A stretch of DNA of 64,000 nucleotides from Alcaligenaceae bacterium (GCA_947380655.1 CANCRX010000009.1:3563-67562), one strand, 5' to 3'; counted from the first letter of the stretch, positions 16,831-26,427 are shown. Notes: generated by a model from the sequence alone, not told the origin. A program made the numbers and translations.

Positions 16831-17718
16831 ATGAGCTGGAATTTTGCATTAATTTTGTTTGTCTTACTCGTGGTTACAGGCATTGTCTGGACGCTCGATC
16901 GCTTTTCGTTGCGTGCGAAACGCCGTCAAAAAGTCGAGGAGGCCCTCGCACTGGCTCGTCCAAGCTGGGCGGCTTTGCCTGCTGCCGAAGTCCAGACACG
17001 CGAAGAGCAAATCCGTGCCGAGCTAGGTCGCATGCCCTGGTGGGTTGAGTATGGGGTCAGTTTTTTTCCAGTGATTCTTTTTGTCTTTGTCTTGCGCTCA
17101 TTTATTGTCGAGCCTTTTCGTATTCCTTCGGGATCGATGCTGCCGACCTTGCAATCGGGTGATCTGATTCTGGTGAATAAATTCACCTACGGTTTGCGCC
17201 TGCCTGTGATTGATACCAAAATTATCCCTGTTGGCTCGCCTCAACGTGGCGACGTGATGGTATTCAGATACCCCGTCGATCCTTCGGTCGATTACATCAA
17301 GCGCGTGGTGGGTTTGCCAGGTGACGAGGTGGCATATCTGGATAAAAAGCTCTTTATTAACGGTAAAGAGGTGCCGCGCAAGCGTGATGGTGAGTATTTT
17401 GAGCCTGACCGTGTGGCGTATACCGCACAGTTTACGGAACAATTGGGTGATATCTCTCATGAAATACTGCTAGATGAGCGAGGATCGCAGAATTTAGCGC
17501 CAATTTCAAACTTTCCGTATCGTGATAAGTGTGAATACCTCCGTAATGGCATACGATGCACCGTGCCGGCGGGTGTTTACTTTATGATGGGTGACAACCG
17601 CGACAATAGCCTCGATAGTCGTTACTGGGGATTCGTCCCGGAAGCAAACATCGTAGGTCGTGCCTTTTTCATCTGGATGAATTTCGGCAGCCTGGGTCGT
17701 ATTGGTCCTTTCCATTGA
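16831..17718 (+). CDS. lepB: LepB, signal peptidase I
   Basis: LepB removes signal peptides from secreted proteins at the periplasmic face of the inner membrane. Two N-terminal membrane segments are visible, about residues 4-21 and 77-92. The catalytic Ser is at about 102 (IPSGSMLPTLQSGD) and the general-base Lys at about 157 (DYIKRVVGLPGD). The box MGDNRDNSLDSRYWGFVPE is near the end. 295 aa is normal. It is followed within 16 bases by rnc. Confidence 0.97.
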   Translation: MSWNFALILFVLLVVTGIVWTLDRFSLRAKRRQKVEEALALARPSWAALPAAEVQTREEQIRAELGRMPWWVEYGVSFFPVILFVFVLRSFIVEPFRIPSGSMLPTLQSGDLILVNKFTYGLRLPVIDTKIIPVGSPQRGDVMVFRYPVDPSVDYIKRVVGLPGDEVAYLDKKLFINGKEVPRKRDGEYFEPDRVAYTAQFTEQLGDISHEILLDERGSQNLAPISNFPYRDKCEYLRNGIRCTVPAGVYFMMGDNRDNSLDSRYWGFVPEANIVGRAFFIWMNFGSLGRIGPFH

Positions 17719-17734
17719 TTGTGCTTACTTATTA

Positions 17735-18493
17735 ATGTCACTTGCCGTACTAGAGACCTCTCTCGGTTATAAATTTTCTAAGCCTGCTTTGCTTGAGCAG
17801 GCCCTGACTCATCGCAGTCATGGCGCACGTCATAACGAACGCCTCGAATTTCTCGGCGATTCGGTGTTGAACGTTGCCGTTGCCGCCTTGCTGTTTAACC
17901 ACTATGGCACCCTTGATGAGGGTGATCTGTCACGTGTGCGCGCGAACCTGGTCAAACAAGCCTCGCTAGCAGATATTGCCCAAAAACTCGACTTGTCGCG
18001 CTTTTTGCGCCTGGGTGAGGGTGAGCTTAAAAGCGGCGGATTTCGTCGCCCCTCCATTCTGGCTGATACGTTTGAGGCAATTTTGGCCGCGGTCTATCTC
18101 GATGGCGGCTTCATTGAGGCGCAGGCGCTGATTGAGCGTTTATATATCCCTATTCTTGAAAGCGTTGATCCCTTAACGCTTGGAAAGGACGCCAAGACTT
18201 TATTGCAGGAATTTCTCCAGAGTCGCAAGCTGGCACTGCCGATTTATAACGTTGTTGCCACGCATGGTGCAGCACACAGCCAGCAGTTCGAGGTGGAGTG
18301 CAGCATTCCTACACTGGATATCAAAGTGACCGCGCCCGGCTCGAGCCGTCGTGCGGCAGAGCAGTCCGCTGCCAAGCTGGCGCTCGAGGGTGCTGAGGCT
18401 GCCAGCCCAGCACCTCTTAAAAAGCGTTCGACCCGGGCGCGCAAAACGGCACAACTTACGCTGCCGGTTGCGGTTGCCCAGGAGCTTAAATGA
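17735..18493 (+). CDS. rnc: Ribonuclease III
   Basis: RNase III cleaves double-stranded RNA in rRNA processing and mRNA turnover. The signature HNERLEFLGDSVLNVAVA is near residues 36-53, and the second catalytic acidic region is LADTFEAILAAVYLDGG. A double-stranded RNA binding domain lies at about 155-225. A basic C-terminal tail (KKRSTRARKT) follows. The start at ATG 17735 gives 252 aa; the upstream in-frame ATG at 17702 lies inside lepB. The stop overlaps era as ATGA. Confidence 0.97.
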   Translation: MSLAVLETSLGYKFSKPALLEQALTHRSHGARHNERLEFLGDSVLNVAVAALLFNHYGTLDEGDLSRVRANLVKQASLADIAQKLDLSRFLRLGEGELKSGGFRRPSILADTFEAILAAVYLDGGFIEAQALIERLYIPILESVDPLTLGKDAKTLLQEFLQSRKLALPIYNVVATHGAAHSQQFEVECSIPTLDIKVTAPGSSRRAAEQSAAKLALEGAEAASPAPLKKRSTRARKTAQLTLPVAVAQELK

Positions 18494-19380
18494 CAGAAAC
18501 CGCGCATCGCTGTGGTTATATCGCAGTAGTCGGTCGTCCCAACGTTGGTAAATCCACGCTCACCAACGCACTGATTGGTTCAAAAATCACCATCGTTTCA
18601 CGTAAAGCGCAGACCACACGCCACCGTATTCAAGGTGTGTTGACACGCGAGCATGAACAGTTTGTCTTTGTAGATACGCCTGGCTTTCAGACGCGTCATG
18701 GCGGCGCGATGAACGTCATGATGAACCGTGTGGTCACGCAGACCCTCGCGGATGTGGATGTGGTGTTGTTTGTGGTGGAGGCCGGCAAATGGTCCCCCGG
18801 TGATGCCAAGCTGCTTACGCTGTTGCACAATCCCGAAAAAACGATTCTGGTGATCAGCAAAATTGACCAGATTAAAAATCGCGATGCGCTTTATCCCTTT
18901 GTCGCCAAAATCGCATCGCTCTATAACTTCAGTGCCATCGTGCCTGTCAGTGCCAATAAAAAACATCAGCTTGATCAGTTGCTCGATGAAGTCGCAAAAC
19001 GTCTGCCAGAAAACGAAGCTTTTTTCGAGGCTGACACGCTGACTGATCGCCCGATGCGTTTTATCGCAGCCGAGTTGATCCGTGAAAAAATCTTCCGTTT
19101 AGTCGGTGATGAGCTGCCGTACGGCAGCACCGTGACGATCGAGCAATGGGACGAGACCGAGAAGGGCGTCAGCATTGCCGCCTGCGTCATCGTCGAGCGC
19201 GAAAGTCATCGCCCGATGTTGCTCGGTGTGGGCGGCACCCACATGAAACGTATTGCCTCCGAGGCGCGCCAGGATATGGCCAAGCTTTTGGATAAACCTG
19301 TCCACCTTGAGGTCTATATCAAGGTGCGCAAGGGCTGGGCCGATAAAGCCGCCAGCCTGCGTGATCTGGGTTATGAGTAA
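18490..19380 (+). CDS. era: Era GTPase
   Basis: Era binds 16S rRNA and helps 30S subunit maturation. G1 is GRPNVGKSTLTN (about residues 14-25), followed by G3 DTPGFQTRHG and G4 SKIDQI. The C-terminal KH domain carries the GVGGTHMKRIASEARQDM segment. 296 aa. It overlaps rnc at its start and recO at its end by 8 bases, giving a tightly coupled rnc-era-recO group. Confidence 0.98.
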   Translation: MTETAHRCGYIAVVGRPNVGKSTLTNALIGSKITIVSRKAQTTRHRIQGVLTREHEQFVFVDTPGFQTRHGGAMNVMMNRVVTQTLADVDVVLFVVEAGKWSPGDAKLLTLLHNPEKTILVISKIDQIKNRDALYPFVAKIASLYNFSAIVPVSANKKHQLDQLLDEVAKRLPENEAFFEADTLTDRPMRFIAAELIREKIFRLVGDELPYGSTVTIEQWDETEKGVSIAACVIVERESHRPMLLGVGGTHMKRIASEARQDMAKLLDKPVHLEVYIKVRKGWADKAASLRDLGYE

Positions 19381-19972
19381 ACGGGTATTACGCATACTTG
19401 ATACGCCGGGCTACGTATTACATACAACAGCCTGGCGAGAAACTTCCCTGGTAGTACAAATATTTTCCAGAGATCACGGCTGGGTCACGATGGTGGCCAA
19501 GGGCGCCAAGCGTCCACATTCCGTGCTCAGACCTGCCTTATCTGTCTTTCAGCCCTTGTTGCTATCCTGGACAGGAGCAGGCGAGGTCAAAACACTCACC
19601 CGCGCTGAATGTGCCGGTGTGCATGCACTGCCAGGGTCAGCCATGATGTCCTGCTGGTACATGAATGAGCTCTTGTTTCGTCTATTGCCGCACGAGGATT
19701 CTCATCCTGCCTTATTTGACGCGTATGTGATTGCGATGCAGCGTTTGGCTGCGGGGGATTCCGCTGCGGGTGCTTTGCGAAGATTCGAATGGACGTTGTT
19801 ACAAGAGACGGGCTACGGCCTGGATGCTCAAGAGCCAGATTTTGACGATCCACAACTCGAACCTGAGTTACGCGTCAAACTGCGTGCGCGGCTTTCTGAA
19901 CACCTGGCTGGAAAACCCCTGGCTACGCGGCAAGTACTGATGTCGCTGCAGAGATATCAGGCACCTAAATAA
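19373..19972 (+). CDS. recO: RecO, DNA repair and recombination mediator
   Basis: RecO works with RecR to load RecA on SSB-coated gapped DNA. The 199-aa product begins with an OB-fold: PGYVLHTTAWRETSLVVQIF, then VAKGAKRPHSVLRPAL. The family helical domain follows (ELLFRLLPHEDSHPALFDAY; RRFEWTLLQETGYG). It is slightly short for RecO, without a visible C-terminal zinc cluster, as in other betaproteobacteria. ATG 19373 overlaps the era stop. In related genomes pdxJ and acpS usually come next; here they are replaced by a chloride channel gene on the other strand. Confidence 0.93.
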   Translation: MSKRVLRILDTPGYVLHTTAWRETSLVVQIFSRDHGWVTMVAKGAKRPHSVLRPALSVFQPLLLSWTGAGEVKTLTRAECAGVHALPGSAMMSCWYMNELLFRLLPHEDSHPALFDAYVIAMQRLAAGDSAAGALRRFEWTLLQETGYGLDAQEPDFDDPQLEPELRVKLRARLSEHLAGKPLATRQVLMSLQRYQAPK

Positions 19973-19983
19973 AAATCAAACTC

Positions 19984-21294
19984 TTATTTTCTCTTGAGCA
20001 GTAAGTCGTAAATAGGTTCTTGTTTCAGTACCGCGGGAATCAGTGTGCAGATCACGCTCGAGACTAATAAGGGAATGATTAAATCTACCTTGCCACTCAT
20101 TTCTACGACTAACAAGATGCCTGTTAACGGCGATCTGACCACAACTGTAAAAAATGCCGCCATCCCTACAAGCGCAAATGAAACCAGATCAAGCTGAGCT
20201 AAGTGAGCCATGGCCAGTATAGGATTGACCAGTAGGACAAAAATAGCTCCCAGGCCAGAGCCCATGAGTAGCAGCGGAGAGAATAGTCCGCCTGGTACGC
20301 CTGTCATGTAGCTGATTGGACCGAGTAAGAAACGAACTGCGATCATCAAAATGAGTGGTATTAAAAAAGATTGCTGACTTAAAATTTTCTGAACTTGTAA
20401 CTCCCCGCCGCCGACCCAGTCTGGGAAAAAATACCCCAGCGCTCCAACCCCCGCACCAATAATCATGGCTTTCACGACCGGGGAGACTTGAGGCAAAGAG
20501 CTCCCAACATTTAACGCACCGATTACTGTCTGGCTATAGAGAACGGCAACCAAGCTGAGAATGGCTGAAAATAATATGTAGAAACAGAGGCTGATTCCGT
20601 TGTCGGGTAACAGATCACCCACCACAAACTCAATCGAATTACCGAAATGACTTCGAAAAACAATCATCCCGGAACAAACCGCGGTTAAAGAAACCATCAG
20701 TCTTTTAATCGAAACCTTTTTAGCGATTTCCTCGACTGAAAAGGCAACACCAGCGAGCGGGGCATTAAAGGCAACCGATAATCCAGCCCCCGCTACCGCT
20801 GTATACAACAAGGATTGTTCAACAGCTTTCAGGCGAAACAGCTTTCCACATTCGGAGCCAATCACTGCTGCCATCTGAACGGTGGGGCCTTCTTTGCCTA
20901 GAGCCATTCCTGAGCTAATAGAGAGCAATCCCCCAAAAAATTTAATGGGCAACGCTCTGAATCTGCTCGGTGTTGCCCCTTGTTGCATCACCGCTTCAAC
21001 GTGCTGGATGCCACTACCGATCGTGGAGGGCTCCAGTTTGACTAAAAATCGGGCAATCCCTACACATACGCCAGCAATCAATGCGGTCAGAACAAAACCT
21101 GGGACTAACCAATTCCCATCTACCTCGTGGAGATAAGCAACAAATATGAGTGTCTGGCTGCCTATCGTGTTTAACAGACTACGAAAGGCGCCGCCTACCA
21201 GGCCGACCAGGGCACCGGCGATGGCGGCGACCACAAGAAGTCTGAAAAGATCAAAAGGCGAGTCGGAGGGATCGTTTGTCTGGAGCGTTGTCAT
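19984..21294 (-). CDS. ClC-family chloride channel or H+/Cl- exchanger
   Basis: This 436-aa membrane protein has the ClC selectivity motifs. GSGIQHVE is at about 93-100, GKEGPTVQ at about 133-140 with the external gating Glu at about 135, and GGLFSPLLLMGSGLG near 340. The gating Glu is consistent with an H+/Cl- exchanger, though channels also keep it. About ten or more hydrophobic helices fill the length. No CBS domains are attached. Base composition seems more AT rich than in the preceding housekeeping genes, and it breaks the expected recO-pdxJ order, so it may have been inserted later. Its end faces recO 12 bases away, with no obvious terminator. Confidence 0.93.
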   Translation of the reverse strand: MTTLQTNDPSDSPFDLFRLLVVAAIAGALVGLVGGAFRSLLNTIGSQTLIFVAYLHEVDGNWLVPGFVLTALIAGVCVGIARFLVKLEPSTIGSGIQHVEAVMQQGATPSRFRALPIKFFGGLLSISSGMALGKEGPTVQMAAVIGSECGKLFRLKAVEQSLLYTAVAGAGLSVAFNAPLAGVAFSVEEIAKKVSIKRLMVSLTAVCSGMIVFRSHFGNSIEFVVGDLLPDNGISLCFYILFSAILSLVAVLYSQTVIGALNVGSSLPQVSPVVKAMIIGAGVGALGYFFPDWVGGGELQVQKILSQQSFLIPLILMIAVRFLLGPISYMTGVPGGLFSPLLLMGSGLGAIFVLLVNPILAMAHLAQLDLVSFALVGMAAFFTVVVRSPLTGILLVVEMSGKVDLIIPLLVSSVICTLIPAVLKQEPIYDLLLKRK

Positions 21295-21504
21295 GGATGA
21301 CCTGTTGTTGCGGTAAGAACTTCTTCCTGTATATTTTTTGACTGTCTGTCACTGTGGAGCGTAGTGTAGGCTCTGTGCGCCATGAAAACTTTATGGTATA
21401 TCCATAATATGGGGAAATAATATATTTATTGTTTTCTGATGAGAAATATCTGATTACAGATAGTTAAAAACAAACACAAACATTATTCCTTAGGAAGAGA
21501 CAAA

Positions 21505-22302
21505 ATGAGTAACGACTATATCGTGACCGAGCAATTGGGTCCTGTCTGCAAAATCAGTCTGAATCGCCCTGGTCAACGTAATGCGCAAAACCAGCAATTA
21601 CTGGACGATTTAGACGCCGCACTAGAGGCCGCACGCAAGGACGACTCAGTCAGAGTAGTCATCATCGCTGGAAATGGCGACCACTTTTCTGCTGGGCATG
21701 ATCTCAAAGAAGCACAAGAAAAAAGAGCCGGGTTTACGGTTGAGCAACGCTGGGCGTATGAGGAACTTCGCTATTTCGATTACTGCATACGGATTTGGGA
21801 TTTTCCAAAACCTGTGATTGCTCAAGTGCAAGGGGCCTGTGTTGCTGGAGGCTTCATGATCGCGAACATGTGCGATTTGATTGTTGCTTCAGATGATGCA
21901 TTTTTCTCGGATCCAGTCGGCCAGACCTTGGCAACCTCTGCTGTCGAAGTATTGATTCACCCTTGGGTCATGGGCTTGCGTAAAGCTAAAGAATTTCTCT
22001 ACACCGGGATGCGTCTGTCTGCGCAAGAAGCGAAAGAGATCGGCATGGTGAATCGTGTCGTGCCCAGAGTTGAACTCGAAGCAGCCACGCTGGCGATGGC
22101 TGAGCGCATTGCGCAAGCGGCGCCGTTTGGTTTGAAACTCACGAAAAAATCTTTGAACCGTAGCCTGGATGTGCAGGGCTTGCGCACCGCGCTGTCGGCG
22201 CACTTTGATACCCATCAGCTGAGTCACATGACCGAGGAATTTAAAGCGCTGCGCGATCAGGGATTATCAAAAGCGATTCAAAAGGGAGCGAGTAGTGTCT
22301 GA
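21505..22302 (+). CDS. Enoyl-CoA hydratase/isomerase (crotonase) family protein lacking both hydratase glutamates
   Basis: A 265-aa crotonase-fold protein. The CoA/oxyanion-hole segments are present: HFSAGHDLKE near residue 62 and CVAGGFMIANMCDLI near 112. At the positions of the two catalytic Glu residues of enoyl-CoA hydratase I see Met (in GGFMIA) and Val (in FSDPVGQ). So classical hydration is unlikely, and a different crotonase reaction is implied. ATG 21505 follows AGGAAG at 21492-21497. Its stop overlaps the next gene, an ADP-forming acyl-CoA synthetase, by 8 bases. The two probably act on the same CoA thioester. Confidence 0.88.
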   Translation: MSNDYIVTEQLGPVCKISLNRPGQRNAQNQQLLDDLDAALEAARKDDSVRVVIIAGNGDHFSAGHDLKEAQEKRAGFTVEQRWAYEELRYFDYCIRIWDFPKPVIAQVQGACVAGGFMIANMCDLIVASDDAFFSDPVGQTLATSAVEVLIHPWVMGLRKAKEFLYTGMRLSAQEAKEIGMVNRVVPRVELEAATLAMAERIAQAAPFGLKLTKKSLNRSLDVQGLRTALSAHFDTHQLSHMTEEFKALRDQGLSKAIQKGASSV

Positions 22303-24394
22303 GCGCTTGGGTTGCCTGCTGGATCCGCAATCCATCACGATTATCGGTGCGACAAATAACCCAGGGCGTATTGGTGGTATGCCGCTAGACATGATGAGCC
22401 ATTTTGGCTTTCTAGGTCAGGTATACCCAGTTAATCCTAAATATAACAACATGTTTGGATACAAGTGTTATCCGGATGTTGAGTCCTTACCCGTGGCGCC
22501 CGATCTGGCCGTACTGGCGATCGGAGCCCATGAAGTGACCGCGATGCTCAAGCGCTGTCATGCGCGGGGTATTCCTGCTGCGATCGTTTATGCAGCAGGA
22601 TTTGCTGAAGCGGGAGACGAAGGGCTTGCTCTTGAGCTGGAGCTCAAAGCGTTTGTCAAACAAAGTGGCATGATCGTTGGCGGTCCCAACTGTATGGGAT
22701 TTGCCAATCTTAATTCGCATGTTTACACAGCGTTTGCCTCTATCTTTAAGATGGTAGCGCCTCAAGTTGGGCGCGGTTCAACTGCGATCCTTACCCAGAG
22801 TGGCAATGTGTGTTCTGCATTATTCGGGATGGGTCGTGAGCGAGGCGTTCAATTTAGTCACTTCATCAATACGGGTAATGAGGCGTGCGTCGAGTACTCT
22901 CAATATCTAAATTATCTAGCTAGTGATGCGGATACAGACTCTGTCGTTGGTTATATTGAACAGTTAAGAGATGGTCCTGGTTTTATCCGGGCTGCACATC
23001 AATTTGCAAAACAAGCCAAGCCGTTGATTTTATATAAAGCGGGTGAGACTCAAAAAGGGTCCGAGGCGGTGCAGTCTCACACTTCAGCGCTGGCGGGTGA
23101 TATGGCTGTTTATCGCGCTGCATTTGCACAGATGAATGTGATTGCGACAAATGACTTTGCGCAAATGGTGAATTTGGCTTATCTAGCCAAATTCAAACAG
23201 AGACGTGGAGGTCAACGGGTTGCGATTATGACCATGTCGGGGGCGATGGGTGCCATCCTGGCAGACAAATGTATTCTGGCGGGGATGGAGGTTCCAACCC
23301 TCAGTCTGGAGGACCAAAAAATTCTGCGTAGCGGGATTCCAGACTATGGGATGGTTTCTAACCCTGTCGATGTAACGGGAAATATTGTTAATTCACCGGA
23401 GTTCGCGCTTGCTGCGCTGACTACACTGGCGACTTCGCCTGATGTCGATGTTTTGGTGGTCACCGCTCCAGGCTATCTGATGGATAGAATGAGTGAGTAT
23501 CTGATCGAAATAGCGCAGACTACATCGCGACTTATCGTGGCGATTGACACAGGCAAAGCGAGTTGTCGTGAGAAGCTTTCACAGGCTGGCGTTGCCGTAT
23601 TTGATGATGCTGGTCGAGCCATTCAGGCGCTTGGTCCCTTTTGTCAATGGATGACACGCCGAACCGAAGCTCTACGCTGGTTTGAATTACAGGAACGGAC
23701 AAGCCAGGCAGTCGCGTCAAAGCACACTTTGAACCAAACACTCAATGAGCATGAAACACGGAAGTTACTTTATTCATTTGGGTTGCCTGAGCTAAATGAG
23801 CGCACCGCTGTAAATGCTCAAGAGGCCATGATTGCTGCTGAGCAAATTGGTTTTCCTGTCGCAGTTAAGATCCTCAGTGCGGATATTCCTCACAAGACGG
23901 AGCTCAATGCAATTAGGCTAGATTTGCAGTCAGCAGAGGAAGTTGCGCAAGCAACCAACGAAATTTTAGCGGCTGTGCAATGTGCCAAGCCCCAAGCACA
24001 TATCGATGGCGTACTTATTCAAGCTATGCAAAAGGGTATAGCAGAACTCATTGTGGGGATCACTAGGGATCAGGTCTTTGGACCTGTGATGACAGTTGGA
24101 TTGGGTGGCGTACTAACCGAAATATATCGAGATGTGGCACATCGATTACTGCCCATCGATGTGCGGGTTGCACAAACGATGATCGAGGAACTCAAAGCTT
24201 ATGCCTTACTAGATGGCTATCGAGGTCGCCCCCTTGCAGACAGGGAGGCAATACAACGAACTATCCAGTCAGTATCCCAAGCTTTTGAAACAATCGCCAA
24301 TATTCAAGAATTAGAAATCAATCCACTGCTCGTGCATGAAGCGGGTCGTGGTGCCTCGGCCATTGATGCGCTGCTGATATTAAAAAATCAATAG
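22295..24394 (+). CDS. ADP-forming acyl-CoA synthetase (acetate-CoA ligase family), fused alpha-beta form
   Basis: The 699-aa protein has the succinyl-CoA-synthetase-like order. A CoA-binding domain comes first (IIGATNNPGRIGG at about 14-26), then a ligase domain with the phospho-histidine motif QSHTSALAGD near 265. A C-terminal ATP-grasp domain from about 480 follows (GFPVAVKILSADIPHKTEL; VGLGGVLTEIYRDVAHRLLP). It should make an acyl-CoA from acid, CoA and ATP with release of ADP, or run in reverse to conserve energy. The start is GTG 22295 with AAGGGAG upstream, overlapping the crotonase gene. A Bug receptor gene follows 45 bases later, suggesting uptake, activation and processing of one acid. 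The substrate is unknown. Confidence 0.92.
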   Translation: MSERLGCLLDPQSITIIGATNNPGRIGGMPLDMMSHFGFLGQVYPVNPKYNNMFGYKCYPDVESLPVAPDLAVLAIGAHEVTAMLKRCHARGIPAAIVYAAGFAEAGDEGLALELELKAFVKQSGMIVGGPNCMGFANLNSHVYTAFASIFKMVAPQVGRGSTAILTQSGNVCSALFGMGRERGVQFSHFINTGNEACVEYSQYLNYLASDADTDSVVGYIEQLRDGPGFIRAAHQFAKQAKPLILYKAGETQKGSEAVQSHTSALAGDMAVYRAAFAQMNVIATNDFAQMVNLAYLAKFKQRRGGQRVAIMTMSGAMGAILADKCILAGMEVPTLSLEDQKILRSGIPDYGMVSNPVDVTGNIVNSPEFALAALTTLATSPDVDVLVVTAPGYLMDRMSEYLIEIAQTTSRLIVAIDTGKASCREKLSQAGVAVFDDAGRAIQALGPFCQWMTRRTEALRWFELQERTSQAVASKHTLNQTLNEHETRKLLYSFGLPELNERTAVNAQEAMIAAEQIGFPVAVKILSADIPHKTELNAIRLDLQSAEEVAQATNEILAAVQCAKPQAHIDGVLIQAMQKGIAELIVGITRDQVFGPVMTVGLGGVLTEIYRDVAHRLLPIDVRVAQTMIEELKAYALLDGYRGRPLADREAIQRTIQSVSQAFETIANIQELEINPLLVHEAGRGASAIDALLILKNQ

Positions 24395-24439
24395 ATAACA
24401 AGATTGTTCAACAGAAACATTCAGTTCTGGAGACTCAAG

Positions 24440-25408
24440 ATGCATTACGTTACTCGTTGGCTCGCACTACTGTTATTGGCGACTAGCCCTATCATGCCGG
24501 CCGTCGCGCAACCATATCCTAATAAGCCCATCAAACTTATTTTGCCCTTTCCTACTGGCGGGGCTACAGATGTGATGTCCCGGATTTTGGCAGAAAAGTT
24601 GACGCCGCGCCTCGGTCAACCGGTGATTGTTGAAAACAAACCTGGAGCTGGCACGATGCTGGCTTCCGAGTATGTTGCGAAAGCGTCTGCGGATGGATAT
24701 ACCCTGTTGATGGCGGCTTCGTCATTGGTGATTGCACCTGCGCTGTATGCAAAGGTGAATTACGAGCCAATTAAAGATTTCACGCCTGTCACGCAGGTTG
24801 CTGCCGTGATCCATCTGGTTGTCGTCAATCCTGGCTTACCTGTGAATTCAATCCAGGAACTCATCGCTTATCTGAAAGCTAATCCCACTAAAGTCAGCTA
24901 TGGCTCCACAGGCAGTGGCACGTCCACACACCTTGAGGCGGAATTATTTAAGAAGATGGCGGGTGTCGAGATTGAGCATATTCCTTACAAAGGAAGTACA
25001 CCCGCATTGGCAGACTTAGTTGGTGGTCAAACCTCAATGATGATTGATCCGATCGCCTCTTCTAAGCCTTATCTTGAGAGTGGGCGTCTGCGTGCGCTGG
25101 CCGTCACAACTGCCCAGCGTTCCGTGTCCGCGCCAGAGTTGCCAACCGTTGCTGAATCAGGTTTGCCAGGCTACGAAGCGATGCCCTGGTTAGGCATAGT
25201 CGCACCTGCTGGTACATCTAAAGAAATCGTCGACAAACTCTATAAGGAAGTCGTGGAGGTACTGAAAATGCAGGATGTCAAAGACCGCTTTAAATCTCTT
25301 GGCTTGGATATTATTGGAAATACACCTACCGAGTTCGCAAGTTTTATCCTGAAAGATCAAAAAAAATGGGCTCAGGTGATCAAGGACTCGGGTGCCAAGG
25401 CTGATTAA
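24440..25408 (+). CDS. Bug/TctC-family periplasmic solute-binding receptor (1)
   Basis: Bug proteins bind carboxylates and other small organic solutes in the periplasm. The signal peptide ends near MPAVAQ (about residue 24). It is followed by the family opening YPNKPIKLILPFPTGGATDV and by VIVENKPGAG, then SADGYTLLMA. 322 aa. Start ATG 24440 has GGAG at 24429-24432; the upstream ATG at 24404 would mask the signal. It lies at the end of the crotonase/acyl-CoA synthetase operon and converges on another Bug gene 8 bases away. No TctA/TctB membrane genes are nearby. Confidence 0.93.
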   Translation: MHYVTRWLALLLLATSPIMPAVAQPYPNKPIKLILPFPTGGATDVMSRILAEKLTPRLGQPVIVENKPGAGTMLASEYVAKASADGYTLLMAASSLVIAPALYAKVNYEPIKDFTPVTQVAAVIHLVVVNPGLPVNSIQELIAYLKANPTKVSYGSTGSGTSTHLEAELFKKMAGVEIEHIPYKGSTPALADLVGGQTSMMIDPIASSKPYLESGRLRALAVTTAQRSVSAPELPTVAESGLPGYEAMPWLGIVAPAGTSKEIVDKLYKEVVEVLKMQDVKDRFKSLGLDIIGNTPTEFASFILKDQKKWAQVIKDSGAKAD

Positions 25409-25416
25409 CAGACGAA

Positions 25417-26406
25417 TTAATCAATCTCGATTTTGGCAGCCTTTGCAACGGCTTGCCATTTTTGAATCTCTCTTGCTATAAAGACCTTTGTTTGTTCAGG
25501 CGTCATGTTTATCGGTTCAAACGCCATTTCAGCCAGGCGGCTGACGTATTCCGGATTAGTAACAATTTGTTGATTCCACTCGCGCAATTTATTTTGGATT
25601 GCTGCGGGAGTTTTCACGGGAACGGCAATGCCCCACCAGGAGCTTGACACAATCTCAGGCATGCCGAGTTCTGTAAAAGTCGGGACGTTCGGCAAAGGCT
25701 TGAGACGACTGGTGTGCGCGACGGCGAGAGGCTTGAGCTTGCCCTCTTTGATCTGCGCCTGAAAGGTACTGAGGTCATTGACGTTGAGTGTTACTTCGCC
25801 ACTCATTACAGCCAGCGTCGCCGGTGCGCCGCCCTTGTACGGTACATGCAACAGCTCTGTACCGGTCTTGGTGCGAAAAAGCTCTGCGCCCATTTGCACA
25901 ATGCTACCGGTGCCGGCCGAAGAGTAACTCAGTTTGCCTGGATCTTTTTTTGCCAGGGCGATCAGTTCGGCGATGCTATTGACCGGTACCGTTGGGCCTA
26001 CCACCAAAAGGTGAGGCGCATCAGCGATCAGACCAATCATTGAAAAATCTTGTTGAAAGTTGTAAGTCAGTTTCTTTTGAACGACTTCATTAATCACGCT
26101 GGTGCTGGCAGTACTAAAAAGAATGGTGTAGCCGTTTGGCTCGGCACGCACCGCATTTTGGGTGCCAATGATGCCAGCGGCTCCGGCCATATTTTCAACC
26201 ACAACGGGCTGCCCGGCGAGCGCTGAAAGTTGCTGTGCGTAGAGTCGAGCCACGATATCGCTGGGACCTCCCGCGGGAAAGGGAACGATCAGCTGGAGTT
26301 GGCGGCTAGGATAGGGCGCTGGCGTTTGTGCCTGCGCTGCACCATGAATGATGCCGACGCTAGCGATGCAGGTGGCAAGCCAATTGACGAGGCGAAATGT
26401 ATTCAT
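25417..26406 (-). CDS. Bug/TctC-family periplasmic solute-binding receptor (2)
   Basis: A 329-aa receptor with a signal peptide ending around GAAQAQ (about residue 27), YPSRQLQLIVPFPAGGPSDI and VVVENMAGAAG. In the usual GxGTSTHL-like ligand loop it has AGTGSIVQMG. It is encoded convergently with receptor 1. Sequence differences between the two suggest different ligands. The start at first base 26406 has only a weak ribosome site. Upstream is a three-copy 12-bp tandem repeat (26428-26463) and then the NMT1-like gene, so it may be in a transcript with that gene. Confidence 0.93.
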   Translation of the reverse strand: MNTFRLVNWLATCIASVGIIHGAAQAQTPAPYPSRQLQLIVPFPAGGPSDIVARLYAQQLSALAGQPVVVENMAGAAGIIGTQNAVRAEPNGYTILFSTASTSVINEVVQKKLTYNFQQDFSMIGLIADAPHLLVVGPTVPVNSIAELIALAKKDPGKLSYSSAGTGSIVQMGAELFRTKTGTELLHVPYKGGAPATLAVMSGEVTLNVNDLSTFQAQIKEGKLKPLAVAHTSRLKPLPNVPTFTELGMPEIVSSSWWGIAVPVKTPAAIQNKLREWNQQIVTNPEYVSRLAEMAFEPINMTPEQTKVFIAREIQKWQAVAKAAKIEID

Positions 26407-26427
26407 CTTGTGATCCGTGAGTCTGGG

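Noticed and set aside
21392..21406. TATGG-TATAT-CCATA inverted repeat before the crotonase gene as operator
   Set aside because: Short arms in very AT-rich DNA; too likely by chance to list.
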